NCBI GenBank assembly: GCA_913046365.1
Contig: CAJWRM010000001.1
Coordinates: 1 to 64,000 of the forward strand
From: an uncultured Flavobacteriales bacterium
Lineage (GTDB): Bacteria; Bacteroidota; Bacteroidia; Flavobacteriales_D; Crocinitomicaceae
DNA length: 64,000 bases
Direction: 5' to 3'
Part shown: positions 17,419-27,012 of the stretch, in pieces
Position numbering within the stretch: position 1 is the first letter of the stretch
Layout: every line of letters begins with the position of its first letter
The notes under the pieces: model-generated
What the model was told of the DNA's origin: nothing
The model's database searches: none
Seen by the model: the letters and a program-made list of their open reading frames with translations, nothing else
Position numbers and translations under genes: made by a program

Positions 17419-17868
17419 TTATAGGATTTCCATGGTTACAATGGCGTCCCCCTCCTCTATCGCATCAATAACCTCAAGGCCTTCGGTAACTTTGCCGAAG
17501 CAAGTATGGTTGCGGTCCAGATGTGCCGTATTAGTGCGGCTATGACAAACAAAAAATTGTGAACCACCAGTATTCCTTCCAGCATGTGCCATGGAAAGCA
17601 CCCCTCGATCATGGTATTGGTTTTCTCCATCAATCTCGCAATCAATTTGATAACCAGGACCACCGGTTCCAGGCATTCCTGAAGCACCATCTTTAGAATT
17701 AGGGCATCCTCCTTGAATGACAAAATCAGGTATGACACGGTGCCACTTTAAACCATTGTAATAACCGTCCTTAATCAATTTCACAAAGTTACTTACTGTA
17801 TTCGGTGCATCTTCCGTATACAATGACACCTTCATATCTCCTTTATTTGTCTTAATGATTGCTTCCAT
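17419..17868 (-). CDS. Cyclophilin-type peptidyl-prolyl cis-trans isomerase
   Basis: Catalyses prolyl isomerisation during protein folding. The core motifs are all present: [35 protein letters not shown] (catalytic Arg in HRVIPDF), [18 protein letters not shown] and [12 protein letters not shown]. The frame is open to 17961, but the start [11 protein letters not shown] at 17868 matches the family N-terminus. That leaves 149 residues without a signal peptide, so it is cytoplasmic. It lies convergent to the type II GAPDH homologue with an eight-base gap. Confidence 0.93.
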   Translation of the reverse strand: MEAIIKTNKGDMKVSLYTEDAPNTVSNFVKLIKDGYYNGLKWHRVIPDFVIQGGCPNSKDGASGMPGTGGPGYQIDCEIDGENQYHDRGVLSMAHAGRNTGGSQFFVCHSRTNTAHLDRNHTCFGKVTEGLEVIDAIEEGDAIVTMEIL

Positions 17869-17984
17869 TTGTTCGTTTTTTTTTGAGCCACAAAAATAAT
17901 TGTTTTTAGATGAAACCCCCATATTGTTGAAAACTTCGTTGATAAACCACCAAAAACCCATCGATTTTCAAGGTTTCTAGCCGT

Positions 17985-17992
17985 TATCTTTG
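17985..17992 (+). promoter_or_regulatory. -7 box upstream of the unknown gene at 18016
   Basis: TATCTTTG matches TAnnTTTG and lies 23 bases before the ATG at 18016. No TTG is found at the expected -33 distance. Confidence 0.4.
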
Positions 17993-18015
17993 GATAACCC
18001 GTTGATTTGAAGTAA

Positions 18016-18552
18016 ATGTTTCGTACACTTATTAAAAAGAAATTATCTGACAATCAAGTTGCAAATATATTTATAAATGCAATTTTTGATTCAGTAGACA
18101 AAGGCTTCCAGGAAATCGCATCCCTAATAAACGAGGATCCCGTATTTGTTAGCTCACCGAACATTGACGCAAAATCTAGTGGTGAATTTGGTATGATTAT
18201 CATCGTAGGAAACCTTTCCTTTTTAGAAAGTACTTTTGATGCCGAGCAAGCTTCACGTGTTGAAGCACTTATTTTTAGAAAACTAAGTACGATATATGAA
18301 ATGGAGGAGCAAGATTTCATCAAGCTCATACGCGGTTATCAAAGCTTTATATCCAGAGTGAACCACCCTTCCAAGAACTGGATTTATGGAATGTCCAAAG
18401 CTATCTTTCACAAATATCGACTCAACGAGTTTCAAGATGAGTATTTTAAAAGAATGCGCTCCCCAAATCCTTTATTCTTAAAAAGAATGGATGAAGTTGT
18501 CGGGAATTATATCTGGAACTGGGATGCCTTCTTTAAGAAGTATCGCTTTTAA
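18016..18552 (+). CDS. Conserved-looking protein of unknown function
   Basis: A 178-residue soluble protein without signal peptide or membrane segment. I do not recognise a family. The N-terminal 60 residues look mainly helical (KKKLSDNQVANIFINAIFDS), a central strand follows (FGMIIIVGNLSFLES), and the C-terminus is helical and rich in aromatic and basic residues (YIWNWDAFFKKYRF). It has a recognisable -7 box, a normal codon pattern and a strong hairpin terminator after the stop, so it is a real single gene. Neighbours (cyclophilin, clpB) hint at protein quality control, but only weakly. Confidence 0.7.
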   Translation: MFRTLIKKKLSDNQVANIFINAIFDSVDKGFQEIASLINEDPVFVSSPNIDAKSSGEFGMIIIVGNLSFLESTFDAEQASRVEALIFRKLSTIYEMEEQDFIKLIRGYQSFISRVNHPSKNWIYGMSKAIFHKYRLNEFQDEYFKRMRSPNPLFLKRMDEVVGNYIWNWDAFFKKYRF

Positions 18553-18562
18553 GAAAAGAAAC

Positions 18563-18612
18563 TAAACGCTCAACCGAGTATTTAAATTTAAGAGCGTTTA
18601 ATCAATTTTTTT
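18563..18612 (+). terminator. Terminator between the unknown gene and clpB
   Basis: TAAACGCTC (18563-18571) pairs perfectly with GAGCGTTTA (18592-18600) around an AT-rich loop, followed by a T-run that touches the clpB stop. It serves the plus-strand gene. Confidence 0.65.
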
Positions 18613-21227
18613 TATACTACTTCCTCATGTTCATGAATTGGCTTTCTGAAAACAAAGGTATTGTCAAAAGAATCTAGCACTAAATTGTGAGACTTATTGA
18701 TTTTCCCTTCAATCAAAGACTTGGCAAGCTTATTTAAAATTTCATTCTGAATCAATCGCTTTATTGGTCTTGCTCCAAAAAATGGATCATATCCTTTTTG
18801 AACAATAGTGTTGATCGCCTCCTCAGAAACAATTAAATTGATCTGTTTTGAACTCAAGGAGGTTTTAACCTCCTCAAGCTGAATTGATACAATTTCACGT
18901 ATACTTTCCTCAGTTAAAGGCGGGAAAAGAATCGTTTCATCTATTCGATTCAAAAATTCAGGTTTCATGTGCTGCCTAATTAAATTATCTAATTCTCTCG
19001 AAACAATATTTTTTGTCTCTGACCTATCTAATTTGTTTGTGGCTGAATAATTTGAATGAATAATATCTGAACCTAAATTTGAGGTCATAACGATAAGTGT
19101 ATTCTTAAAATTCACTGTTCGTCCCTTACTATCTGTTAACCTTCCATCATCTAGGACTTGGAGAAGAATGTTGAAAACATCAGGATGAGCCTTTTCTATT
19201 TCATCAAGTAATATTATTGAATAAGGTTTTCTTCTGACGGCTTCCGTAAGCTGACCACCCTCATCATAACCTATATACCCTGGAGGAGAACCAATCAATC
19301 TACTAACTGCATGTTTCTCTTGGAATTCGCTCATATCAAGACGAATCATTGCATTCCTGTCATTGAACAAGTGTTCCGCTAAAACCTTGGTTAATTCCGT
19401 CTTTCCAACTCCTGTTGTACCCATAAATAAAAAGGATCCGATAGGCCTTTCGGCGTCATTGAGTCCAGACCTTGAACGGCGTATAGCGTCAGACAATGCA
19501 CCGACCGCATCTTCCTGTCCAATAATTTTTTCTGAAAGAGTCTCCTCTAACTTTAAGAGTTTATCAGATTCAGATGCCAACATTTTAGTTACAGGAATAC
19601 CCGTCCATTTCGAAACTACTTGAGCGATTTCATGGTAATCAACTTCCTCTTTAATCATTTTAGCATCGGATTGAACTTTTAGGAGGTCCTTTTTCACCTT
19701 ATCAAGTTTGCTTTCTAGGTTTACTAATTTTGAATATCGAATCTCAGCAACCTGCTCATAAGCCCCATTCCGCTCCAATTGCTCTGACTCTAATCTCAAA
19801 TGCTCCATCTCGTCTTTTATCTCTTGAACTTCATCAATAAGATTTTTTTCTAAACTCCACCTTGAGTTTAATTCACTTTGGACGGCCGAAGAAGCATTTA
19901 ATTCTTCCTCTATTTTCTTTAACTTTTCCTTTGAATTTTCTTTTTTTAGTGCTTCTTTCTCAATTTGGAGTTGCATAATTTTACGTTCGATTTCGTCCAA
20001 ATCTTCAGGTTTACTGTTGATTTCCATTTTGAGACTTGCTGCAGCCTCGTCTATTAGGTCAATCGCTTTATCTGGGAGATAACGTTCAGAAATGTAGCGT
20101 TGTGATAATTGAACTGCGCCGATAATGGCCGCGTCTTTTATTAGTACCTTATGGTGCCCCTCATATTTCTCTTTTATTCCTCTTAATATCGATATTGCAT
20201 CCTCCTCAGTAGGTTCATCAACTGAAACAATTTGAAATCGCCTGACCAAGGCACGGTCTTTTTCAAAATATTTTTGGTACTCCGAGAGTGTTGTTGCACC
20301 AACAGCTCTTAACTCTCCTCTTGCCAGTGCTGGTTTGAGAATATTTGCGGCATCCATTGCACCATCACCACCACCAGTGCCAACCAATGTATGAATTTCA
20401 TCTATAAATAAAATTACCTCACCATCAGACTTAACCACCTCGTTAATCACTCCTTTAAGCCTCTCCTCAAATTCCCCTTTAAATTTAGCTCCGGCAACAA
20501 GTGCGCCCATATCGAGTGAAAAAACCTTCTTTGATTGGAGGTTTTCAGGAACATCTCCTTTCACAATTCGCTGGGCTATCCCCTCTGCTATAGCTGTTTT
20601 ACCTACACCTGGTTCACCTATCAAAATAGGATTATTTTTTGTTCGACGGCTCAATATTCGTAATACACGTCGAATCTCATCATCCCTTCCGATAATAGGA
20701 TCAACCTTTCCTTGTTCTACCAGTTCATTTAAGTTTTTAGCATACTTGATAAGTTCTGTGTTTGTTTTCATCAAACTATTATTTTCAGATTTCACATTAG
20801 ATCTTAATTTATTGATTTGATTTTTTACTTGACTGGCAGTTATTCCAAAAGATTTTAGAATGTTTTGAGCTTCGCTCGACATAACAAGTAAATTGTAAAA
20901 TAGCGTTTCAATAGTAATGTGCGTATCTCCAAATTCATTTAAACTCATTAAAGTTCTTTGAAAGTATTCATTCATTTGAGAAGATGAAGACGGCAATTCA
21001 CCAGTTGAGGTGTTCACACCTGATAATGCAAGGGTAATCTTATCCTTCAAAACATCCATATTTTCAATGAAAGGTTTACTTAGGAATATAATTTCGGATG
21101 CATTTTTTTCGCACATTGCTGCAAGTAAATGCAGCGTTTTTAATTCAGCATGGTTCTGCATCAAACACAATTCATGTGCGAACTGAATTGTGGTCAACGC
21201 GTTGTGTGTAAATCGTTTTTCGTTCAT
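18612..21227 (-). CDS. clpB: ATP-dependent disaggregase ClpB
   Basis: A hexameric Hsp100 chaperone that pulls proteins out of aggregates together with DnaK. The domain order is complete: N-domain (residues 1-145), NBD1 with Walker A GEPGVGKTAIAEG (about residue 206) and Walker B ILFIDEIHTLVG, the coiled-coil middle domain (about residues 400-530, rich in Glu/Lys), and NBD2 with GTTGVGKTELTKVLAEHLF (about residue 605) and DEIEKAHPDVFNILLQ. There is no P-loop for ClpP binding. 871 aa is the usual size. A TGTCA/TGACA inverted repeat lies about 80 bases upstream of the start. Confidence 0.97.
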   Translation of the reverse strand: MNEKRFTHNALTTIQFAHELCLMQNHAELKTLHLLAAMCEKNASEIIFLSKPFIENMDVLKDKITLALSGVNTSTGELPSSSSQMNEYFQRTLMSLNEFGDTHITIETLFYNLLVMSSEAQNILKSFGITASQVKNQINKLRSNVKSENNSLMKTNTELIKYAKNLNELVEQGKVDPIIGRDDEIRRVLRILSRRTKNNPILIGEPGVGKTAIAEGIAQRIVKGDVPENLQSKKVFSLDMGALVAGAKFKGEFEERLKGVINEVVKSDGEVILFIDEIHTLVGTGGGDGAMDAANILKPALARGELRAVGATTLSEYQKYFEKDRALVRRFQIVSVDEPTEEDAISILRGIKEKYEGHHKVLIKDAAIIGAVQLSQRYISERYLPDKAIDLIDEAAASLKMEINSKPEDLDEIERKIMQLQIEKEALKKENSKEKLKKIEEELNASSAVQSELNSRWSLEKNLIDEVQEIKDEMEHLRLESEQLERNGAYEQVAEIRYSKLVNLESKLDKVKKDLLKVQSDAKMIKEEVDYHEIAQVVSKWTGIPVTKMLASESDKLLKLEETLSEKIIGQEDAVGALSDAIRRSRSGLNDAERPIGSFLFMGTTGVGKTELTKVLAEHLFNDRNAMIRLDMSEFQEKHAVSRLIGSPPGYIGYDEGGQLTEAVRRKPYSIILLDEIEKAHPDVFNILLQVLDDGRLTDSKGRTVNFKNTLIVMTSNLGSDIIHSNYSATNKLDRSETKNIVSRELDNLIRQHMKPEFLNRIDETILFPPLTEESIREIVSIQLEEVKTSLSSKQINLIVSEEAINTIVQKGYDPFFGARPIKRLIQNEILNKLAKSLIEGKINKSHNLVLDSFDNTFVFRKPIHEHEEVV

Positions 21228-21278
21228 ACTCGTGACACCACAAAACTTAAACCACTAGATAAAAAACCTACATAAACA

Positions 21279-21321
21279 GACATTTTGACGTGTTGAGTAA
21301 GTTTTAAATGTCATTTTGACA
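21279..21321. promoter_or_regulatory. Inverted and direct repeat in the clpB upstream region
   Basis: TGTCA-TTT-TGACA at 21309-21321 is a perfect 5-3-5 inverted repeat. The related string GACATTTTGAC occurs at 21279-21289, 30 bases away. Both lie between the divergent clpB and glucosaminidase genes and could be stress operators. This is not the CIRCE element. Confidence 0.45.
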
Positions 21322-21425
21322 CTTAACAATGTATTACTTTTTTTACACTCCAAAAACATATTTTTTTGACCTTATATGAAACCAATTTAAATGATTTGCG
21401 TTTCACATCTCACACGACTATTGCG

Positions 21426-22316
21426 ATGAAACTTTTAATTATATCATTTTTCACACTAACCCTTCCATGTTTGATGATGGCAAGTGGACCAACCAGCGCG
21501 CGAAAAGAATATATTTCAAGTTACAGCAACATTGCAATCGCTCAGATGAAAAAACATAAAATACCCGCTAGTATAACGCTAGCCCAAGGTATTTTAGAAT
21601 CAGGATCTGGAAATTCTTATTTAGCGCGAAGTTCAAACAATCATTTTGGTATTAAATGCGGTAGGCAATGGAAAGGAAAAACATCCTATCACGATGATGA
21701 CAAAGAAAACGAATGCTTTCGCGCCTATTCCAGGGTGAAAGATTCTTATTTAGACCATAGCTTATTTCTAACCTCAAATCAACGCTATGCTTTTTTATTT
21801 GAGCTGAAACAGAATGATTATAAAGCATGGGCACATGGTCTAAAAAAAGCAGGTTATGCGACCAACCCGCACTATGCAGACCGACTTATTCAATTGATTG
21901 AAGAAGAAAGACTCTATATCTTTGATCAACTATATAATATCCCTGAGACTGAAACTCAGCCAACAAAACAAATAGCAAGAGAAGAATTTTCAATAAATAA
22001 AGCCAAAGTTTTGCTTTCTAAAAACGGAGACACTTTCTATAAACTGAGTCTAAGCACAGGAATTACTTTAAGACAGCTTCACAAATACAATAATGGTCTA
22101 GAAAAATTGGAGAATATAAAACCAGGAACACCAATCTATTTGGAATCAAAGAAGCGAAGGGCTTCTGGGAAAAAAGAAATTGTTTTAGAGGCAGAGACTA
22201 CTTTGGCTGAAATATCGCAAAAAGAAGGTGTTCGCTTGAAATCATTGATGAAAATAAACCAAATTTCTACTCCTCATCAGCGCTTGTTGAAAGGAGCAAA
22301 AATATTCCTTCGCTAG
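21426..22316 (+). CDS. Secreted glucosaminidase with C-terminal LysM repeats
   Basis: A cell-wall hydrolase that cleaves N-acetylglucosaminyl bonds of peptidoglycan. The ATG at 21426 starts a signal peptide (MKLLIISFFTLTLPCLMM), so the 20 codons of open frame upstream are not used. Residues about 25-160 form the glucosaminidase domain: SITLAQGILESGSGNS with the catalytic Glu, SNNHFGIKC, and AHGLKKAGYATNPHYADRLI. Two LysM-type modules follow, one around FYKLSLSTGITLRQLHKYNN and one around LAEISQKEGVRLKSLMKIN. They bind peptidoglycan. A strong terminator follows the stop. Confidence 0.9.
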   Translation: MKLLIISFFTLTLPCLMMASGPTSARKEYISSYSNIAIAQMKKHKIPASITLAQGILESGSGNSYLARSSNNHFGIKCGRQWKGKTSYHDDDKENECFRAYSRVKDSYLDHSLFLTSNQRYAFLFELKQNDYKAWAHGLKKAGYATNPHYADRLIQLIEEERLYIFDQLYNIPETETQPTKQIAREEFSINKAKVLLSKNGDTFYKLSLSTGITLRQLHKYNNGLEKLENIKPGTPIYLESKKRRASGKKEIVLEAETTLAEISQKEGVRLKSLMKINQISTPHQRLLKGAKIFLR

Positions 22317-22353
22317 ACCCTTGGTCAGCGGGAATTTGTTTGTTGTTTGTTTT

Positions 22354-22382
22354 AAAGCCCCTTTTTGGGGCTTTTTTTTTTT
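22354..22382 (+). terminator. Rho-independent terminator after the glucosaminidase gene
   Basis: AAAGCCCC-TTTTT-GGGGCTTT is a perfect eight-pair hairpin followed by a long T-run, and lies 38 bases after the stop codon. Confidence 0.92.
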
Positions 22383-22426
22383 CAAATAAGAAACTAAGGA
22401 AAAATCTTTTCGTATTTTCGCTCCTC

Positions 22427-22921
22427 ATGAAAATTTTTATTCTTGCCTTCCTTTTGAGCCTAAAAACCCTCGGTTTTGCGCATGAAACTTATTTTTCATT
22501 CGCGGAGATGCAATATGACACCGAATGCAACTGTCTTGAAGTCACCCTGACACTATCGGCACATGACCTAGAAGCCTATGCAGAGAAGCAAAACATACTC
22601 TCCAGTACTTTAGAAAAAGACCTTGAAAACGTAGCACATCGACAGGGACTTGTTCAAAAAATCATTTTAGCAGGATTTAAAATAAAACAGAACCGTCAGG
22701 ACATCATACTGTTTTACGAGGGGTATGAACTTTTTGAAGACGGCACTTGTTCTTTTTACTTACGTTCAGATCAAATTGAGAATACGGATCTTACATTGTT
22801 TTATGGTCTGTTTATGGATATCTACCCTGAGCAGCAAAATAAGCTGAACTACAAAAAAAATAATGACCAAGTGGTTTATAACTATTTTGTCTTTAAACGA
22901 GAAAACACAATCGAATTATGA
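22427..22921 (+). CDS. Secreted protein resembling DUF6702, upstream of M1 peptidase
   Basis: A 164-residue protein starting at the ATG at 22427 with a clear signal peptide (MKIFILAFLLSLKTLGFA) and a mature start HETYFSFAEM. The upstream extension of the frame runs through the previous terminator and is rejected. The mature part has alternating strands (CNCLEVTLTLSAHDLEAY, FKIKQNRQDIILFYEGYE). It resembles DUF6702, periplasmic proteins that in Bacteroidota often precede an M1 metallopeptidase. Here the peptidase ATG overlaps the stop by four bases (ATGA), so the two are coupled. The biochemical role is unknown. Confidence 0.72.
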   Translation: MKIFILAFLLSLKTLGFAHETYFSFAEMQYDTECNCLEVTLTLSAHDLEAYAEKQNILSSTLEKDLENVAHRQGLVQKIILAGFKIKQNRQDIILFYEGYELFEDGTCSFYLRSDQIENTDLTLFYGLFMDIYPEQQNKLNYKKNNDQVVYNYFVFKRENTIEL

Positions 22922-25233
22922 AATATTTAAACCAGATTCTAGCATTAGTAATCATTGCTTCAACCTCTTTATCTGTGCTTGGACAAAAGAAATTTGCCCA
23001 AATAGAAAATCTTATTCCTACGCCGAACGAATATAGAAACGCAGCAGGTGCTCCGGGTCACAGCTATTATCAGCAGCAAGCTGACTACAAAATGTCTTTG
23101 ACACTTGAGGATGACACGCAAATCTTAAGAGGTACGGAAACCATTACATATACAAACAATTCACCTGATGCACTAGAATATTTATGGTTGCAACTTGATC
23201 AAAACCTATTCTCGAAATCGTCAGATACTAAACTGATTAGGGTTGAAAGAATGGAGGATTTTCGTTCTTTAGAGCAAATTGAACGGAAACTGTTTGATTA
23301 TGACGGAGGATTCAAAATCGAGGAGGTGAAAGCCACAAATGGTGAAGATTTATGCTACGCAATCAACAAAACAATGCTCAGAATAGACTTGAAGCAGCCA
23401 TTGAAAACAAATGGAAGTATTTCGTTTAGTATTAAATGGTGGTATAATATAAACGACCGTATGGCTGTAGGTGGGCGTTCAGGTTATGAATATTTTGAAG
23501 ATGAAGATAATTACATCTACACCATTGCACAATTCTTCCCAAGAATGTGCGTCTATGATGATGTTTCAGGATGGCAAAACAAGCAGTTCTTGGGCAGAGG
23601 AGAATTCACCCTTCCTTTCGGAAACTATGATGTTTCATTAACCGTTCCAGGTGACCACATTGTTTCAGCAACAGGAACCCTTCAAAATGAAAGCGCTGTG
23701 CTCTCTGATGCACAAAGAAAAAGATTACAAAAAGCTAGAAAAGCGGATGCGCCCGTCTTTATTGTGAACCAAGAGGAGGCTGAAAAAACAGAAAAAAACA
23801 AGGTTAAATCATTGAAAACGTGGAGATTCAAAGCAAAAAACGTTAGAGATTTTGCTTTTGCTAGTTCTAGAAAATTCATTTGGGATGCCCAAAATACAAC
23901 AGTAAAGGATAAAGATGTGCTTTGCATGTCTTTCTATCCGAAAGAAGGAAATCCATTGTGGGAGAGATATTCCACAAAGCTTGTGGCACACACAGTAAAT
24001 ACCTATTCTAAATTCACGGTGGATTACCCTTATCCTGTAGCAATATCAATACATTCCAAGTCAATAGGTATGGAGTACCCTATGATCTGTTTTAACGGTG
24101 GTAGACCAGAGGCTGACGGAACGTATAGTGAAAGAACAAAGTATGGAATGTGGGGCGTAATCATTCATGAGGTTGGACACAACTTCTTTCCGATGATCAT
24201 TAACTCTGACGAGCGACAATGGACCTGGATGGATGAAGGACTAAATACTTTTGTGCAGTACTTGACAGAACAAGAATGGGAAAGAGGTTACCCATCAAGA
24301 AGAGGTCCGGCTTACAAAATTGCGGATTATATGAGAGGAGATAAAGCTAACATCTCCCCTATTATGACCAATTCTGAATCAATTCATCAATTTGGAAATA
24401 ACGCCTACGGGAAACCAGCAACGGCGCTTAATATTTTGAGAGAAACAATCATGGGACGCGAGCTTTTTGATTATGCCTTCAAAACCTATTGCGAACGTTG
24501 GAAGTTTAAGCACCCGACACCTGCTGATTTCTTTAGAACGATGGAGGATGCTTCTGCTGTTGACCTAGATTGGTTTTGGAGAGGATGGTTCTTTAGTACA
24601 GACCATGTGGATATTTCCCTCTCAGATGTAAAGCTATTCCAGCTTAATTCGCAAAATCCAACCGTAGAAAAGGCTTTTTCAAAAAACAAAAATAGCAATC
24701 GAGACATTCATATCGGAGAAACTAGAAATCAGGAACAGATTAAAGAGACCATAAATGAAAAGGATCAAAACATTGATGACTTTTATGGGACCCGTGATAT
24801 TTATAAAGTTGATGCACTCGATATCAAAGAATATGAGGGGCTGAAAAGGAGATTAGATAAAGGTAAATTAGACCTCTTGAATGCAGGCTATTTTTTCTAT
24901 GAGCTGACATTTAAAAATATAGGAGGATTAGTTATGCCGCTTATTATTGAAATCTCTTACACAGACAACACAACAGAAGTAGTTAGAATACCTGCTGAAA
25001 TTTGGAGGAGAAAAGAGAATGTTGTTTCAAAGGTCTTGGTTCTTAAGAAAGAAGTCGCGAGCTTTCAGCTTGATCCATTTTTGGAGACCGCAGATACCGA
25101 CTTGCAAAACAATATGTGGCCTAAAAGGGCGTTGCCTTCTCGATATGATCTTTTCCAGCAGCGAAAAATGAGAATGCAACAACGGGAAAATCCAATGCAG
25201 AGGCAAAAAAGAGTGGACGAGCTTCAAGATTAA
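22918..25233 (+). CDS. M1 family zinc metallopeptidase, secreted
   Basis: A 771-residue aminopeptidase-like enzyme. It has a signal peptide (LNQILALVIIASTSLSVLGQ). The substrate-side motif GMEYPMICFNGG (about residue 384) replaces GAMEN. The zinc motif HEVGHNFF (about residues 417-424) is followed by MDEGLNTF with the third ligand Glu. An N-terminal beta-saddle and a C-terminal helical/beta part complete the M1 layout. Compared with the larger M1 protein at 47.5 kb it lacks the long strand-rich C-terminus. It probably trims peptides in the periplasm. Translationally coupled to the DUF6702-like gene. Confidence 0.92.
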   Translation: MKYLNQILALVIIASTSLSVLGQKKFAQIENLIPTPNEYRNAAGAPGHSYYQQQADYKMSLTLEDDTQILRGTETITYTNNSPDALEYLWLQLDQNLFSKSSDTKLIRVERMEDFRSLEQIERKLFDYDGGFKIEEVKATNGEDLCYAINKTMLRIDLKQPLKTNGSISFSIKWWYNINDRMAVGGRSGYEYFEDEDNYIYTIAQFFPRMCVYDDVSGWQNKQFLGRGEFTLPFGNYDVSLTVPGDHIVSATGTLQNESAVLSDAQRKRLQKARKADAPVFIVNQEEAEKTEKNKVKSLKTWRFKAKNVRDFAFASSRKFIWDAQNTTVKDKDVLCMSFYPKEGNPLWERYSTKLVAHTVNTYSKFTVDYPYPVAISIHSKSIGMEYPMICFNGGRPEADGTYSERTKYGMWGVIIHEVGHNFFPMIINSDERQWTWMDEGLNTFVQYLTEQEWERGYPSRRGPAYKIADYMRGDKANISPIMTNSESIHQFGNNAYGKPATALNILRETIMGRELFDYAFKTYCERWKFKHPTPADFFRTMEDASAVDLDWFWRGWFFSTDHVDISLSDVKLFQLNSQNPTVEKAFSKNKNSNRDIHIGETRNQEQIKETINEKDQNIDDFYGTRDIYKVDALDIKEYEGLKRRLDKGKLDLLNAGYFFYELTFKNIGGLVMPLIIEISYTDNTTEVVRIPAEIWRRKENVVSKVLVLKKEVASFQLDPFLETADTDLQNNMWPKRALPSRYDLFQQRKMRMQQRENPMQRQKRVDELQD

Positions 25234-25245
25234 TCATTTTTTGAA

Positions 25246-25665
25246 ATGAATCCTTTTCATCTAGCTATTCCAGTAAAAGACCTAATCGTTACGCGGGCTT
25301 TCTATAAAGAAGTATTAGAATGTAAAGAAGGAAGAAGCGCCGAAAAATGGGTGGACTTTGATTTTTTTGGACACCAGCTAGTATTGCATGAAAAATCGGA
25401 TATAGCTTTCAAAGATGGAAAAGGCTCAAATCAAGTCGATGGTCATGATGTACCTGTACCACATTTTGGGGTGGTTTTAGACTGGGAAGATTGGATAAAA
25501 CTTTCTGAGCGCCTTCAGGCTCAAAAGATTAAATTCATCATAGACCCCTATATCCGTTTCGAAGGTGAAGTTGGAGAACAAGCGACAATGTTTTTTTTAG
25601 ATCCCGAGGGAAATGCCCTAGAATTTAAAGCATTTAAGGATATTGGCCAGCTATTTGAAAAATAG
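25246..25665 (+). CDS. VOC (glyoxalase/dioxygenase) superfamily protein
   Basis: A 139-residue single-domain member of the vicinal oxygen chelate fold. The N-terminus [19 protein letters not shown] has the first metal His, [13 protein letters not shown] supplies the second, and [16 protein letters not shown] holds the final Glu. The family includes glyoxalases, dioxygenases and fosfomycin-type resistance proteins; the substrate cannot be inferred. It starts 12 bases after the M1 peptidase and probably shares its transcript. A hairpin terminator follows immediately. Confidence 0.82.
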   Translation: MNPFHLAIPVKDLIVTRAFYKEVLECKEGRSAEKWVDFDFFGHQLVLHEKSDIAFKDGKGSNQVDGHDVPVPHFGVVLDWEDWIKLSERLQAQKIKFIIDPYIRFEGEVGEQATMFFLDPEGNALEFKAFKDIGQLFEK

Positions 25666-25670
25666 CGCTG

Positions 25671-25700
25671 AGTATTTAGCAATAAATACTTTACTTTTTT
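25671..25700 (+). terminator. Terminator after the VOC gene
   Basis: AGTATTTA-GCAA-TAAATACT is a perfect eight-pair hairpin. The T-rich tail TTACTTTTTT lies inside the end of the convergent der gene. Confidence 0.55.
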
Positions 25701-27001
25701 CGGAAGAAAATTTTCACAGGCACACCTTCAAAGTCAAACTTCTCGCGCAATCTGTTTTCAAAGAATCGCTTATAGCCGTCTGTAATGTATTGTGGTAGGT
25801 TACAGAAGACGGCAAATGATGGTGCATGGGTTGGAAGCTGCTGAATAAATTTAATCTTAATGTATTTACCCTTCATTGCAGGTGGAGGCGTTGCATGTAC
25901 AATATCGAGCATGACGTCATTCAGCTTTGACGTTGGAATCTTTTGGATTCTATTTTCAAAAACAGTCATCGCCGTTTCAATCGATTTATGAATACGCTGT
26001 TTCGTCAATGTAGACGTGAAAATAATGGGTACATCGTTAAATGGTGCAAGCTGTTCTCGCAATTTATCCTCGTATTTCTTAACGGTATTCTGGTCTTTAT
26101 CCAAAAGGTCCCATTTGTTGACTAGAACTACTACACCTTTTGAATTCTTTTCAATCATATAAAAAATACTCAGGTCTTGCTTTTGAATACCCTCTGTTGC
26201 ATCTACCATAAACAAACAAACGTCTGCATTTTCAATAGTACGCACAGAGCGTAAAACTGAATAGTATTCAATATCCTCAGTGACCTTTGCCTTCTTTCGG
26301 ATACCTGCCGTATCAATCAATAAGAAATCAAATCCAAAGGCATTGTACCGCGTATGGATAGCGTCTCTCGTTGTACCAGATATATCAGTGACAATATTTC
26401 TATCTTTTCCCGTAAAAGCATTGATCAATGAAGATTTACCAACATTTGGCTTTCCTACGATTGCTATGCGAGGCAATCCAGTTTCTTCAAGAATAGATTC
26501 ATCCTTTGAATCGAAATAAGAAACCATCTCATCAAGAATTTCACCTGTTCCAGAACCATTCGTTGCGGAAAGGTCATACACCTCTCCCAAACCGAAGGAA
26601 TAAAACTCTGATGACAAACCAACACGTGCCGTATTATCGACTTTATTTGCCACGACGATAATGTCTTTATTGCTTTTACGTAGAATCCCAGCAACAACCT
26701 GATCCATCTCGATAATACCAGTCGTAGCATCTACCATAAATAGAATTACCGAAGCTTCTTCAATCGCAATTTCTACCTGCTTTCGGATTTCGGCTTCAAA
26801 AATATCCTCTTTTGTTTTTGCATATCCTCCTGTGTCAATTACAGAAAAGCTACAACCATTCCATTCGCCTTGACCATAAATTCGATCGCGGGTCACACCA
26901 CTCACCTCTTTTACAATGGCATCTCTTGATTCGGTCAATCTATTAAATAGTGTTGATTTTCCTACATTAGGTCTTCCTACAATTGCAACGATATTTGACA
27001 T
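25691..27001 (-). CDS. der: Ribosome biogenesis GTPase Der (EngA)
   Basis: An essential tandem-GTPase that assists 50S subunit assembly. Two G domains are visible: [14 protein letters not shown] (residue 9) with NKVD, and [14 protein letters not shown] (about residue 183) with NKWD. A KH-like C-terminal domain ends with [20 protein letters not shown], the canonical Der ending. 436 aa is standard. era starts 11 bases upstream on the same strand, so the two ribosome-assembly GTPases are probably cotranscribed. Confidence 0.97.
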   Translation of the reverse strand: MSNIVAIVGRPNVGKSTLFNRLTESRDAIVKEVSGVTRDRIYGQGEWNGCSFSVIDTGGYAKTKEDIFEAEIRKQVEIAIEEASVILFMVDATTGIIEMDQVVAGILRKSNKDIIVVANKVDNTARVGLSSEFYSFGLGEVYDLSATNGSGTGEILDEMVSYFDSKDESILEETGLPRIAIVGKPNVGKSSLINAFTGKDRNIVTDISGTTRDAIHTRYNAFGFDFLLIDTAGIRKKAKVTEDIEYYSVLRSVRTIENADVCLFMVDATEGIQKQDLSIFYMIEKNSKGVVVLVNKWDLLDKDQNTVKKYEDKLREQLAPFNDVPIIFTSTLTKQRIHKSIETAMTVFENRIQKIPTSKLNDVMLDIVHATPPPAMKGKYIKIKFIQQLPTHAPSFAVFCNLPQYITDGYKRFFENRLREKFDFEGVPVKIFFRKK

Positions 27002-27012
27002 CTATTCTTTCT

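Noticed and set aside
17869-17961. Longer start for the cyclophilin
   Set aside because: The extra 31 residues are not part of the family and contain no export signal.
21366-21425. Upstream extension of the glucosaminidase frame
   Set aside because: The signal peptide starts at the ATG at 21426; the extension is polar and has no family support.
22340-22426. Upstream extension of the DUF6702-like frame
   Set aside because: It runs through a perfect terminator hairpin and precedes a clear signal peptide at 22427.
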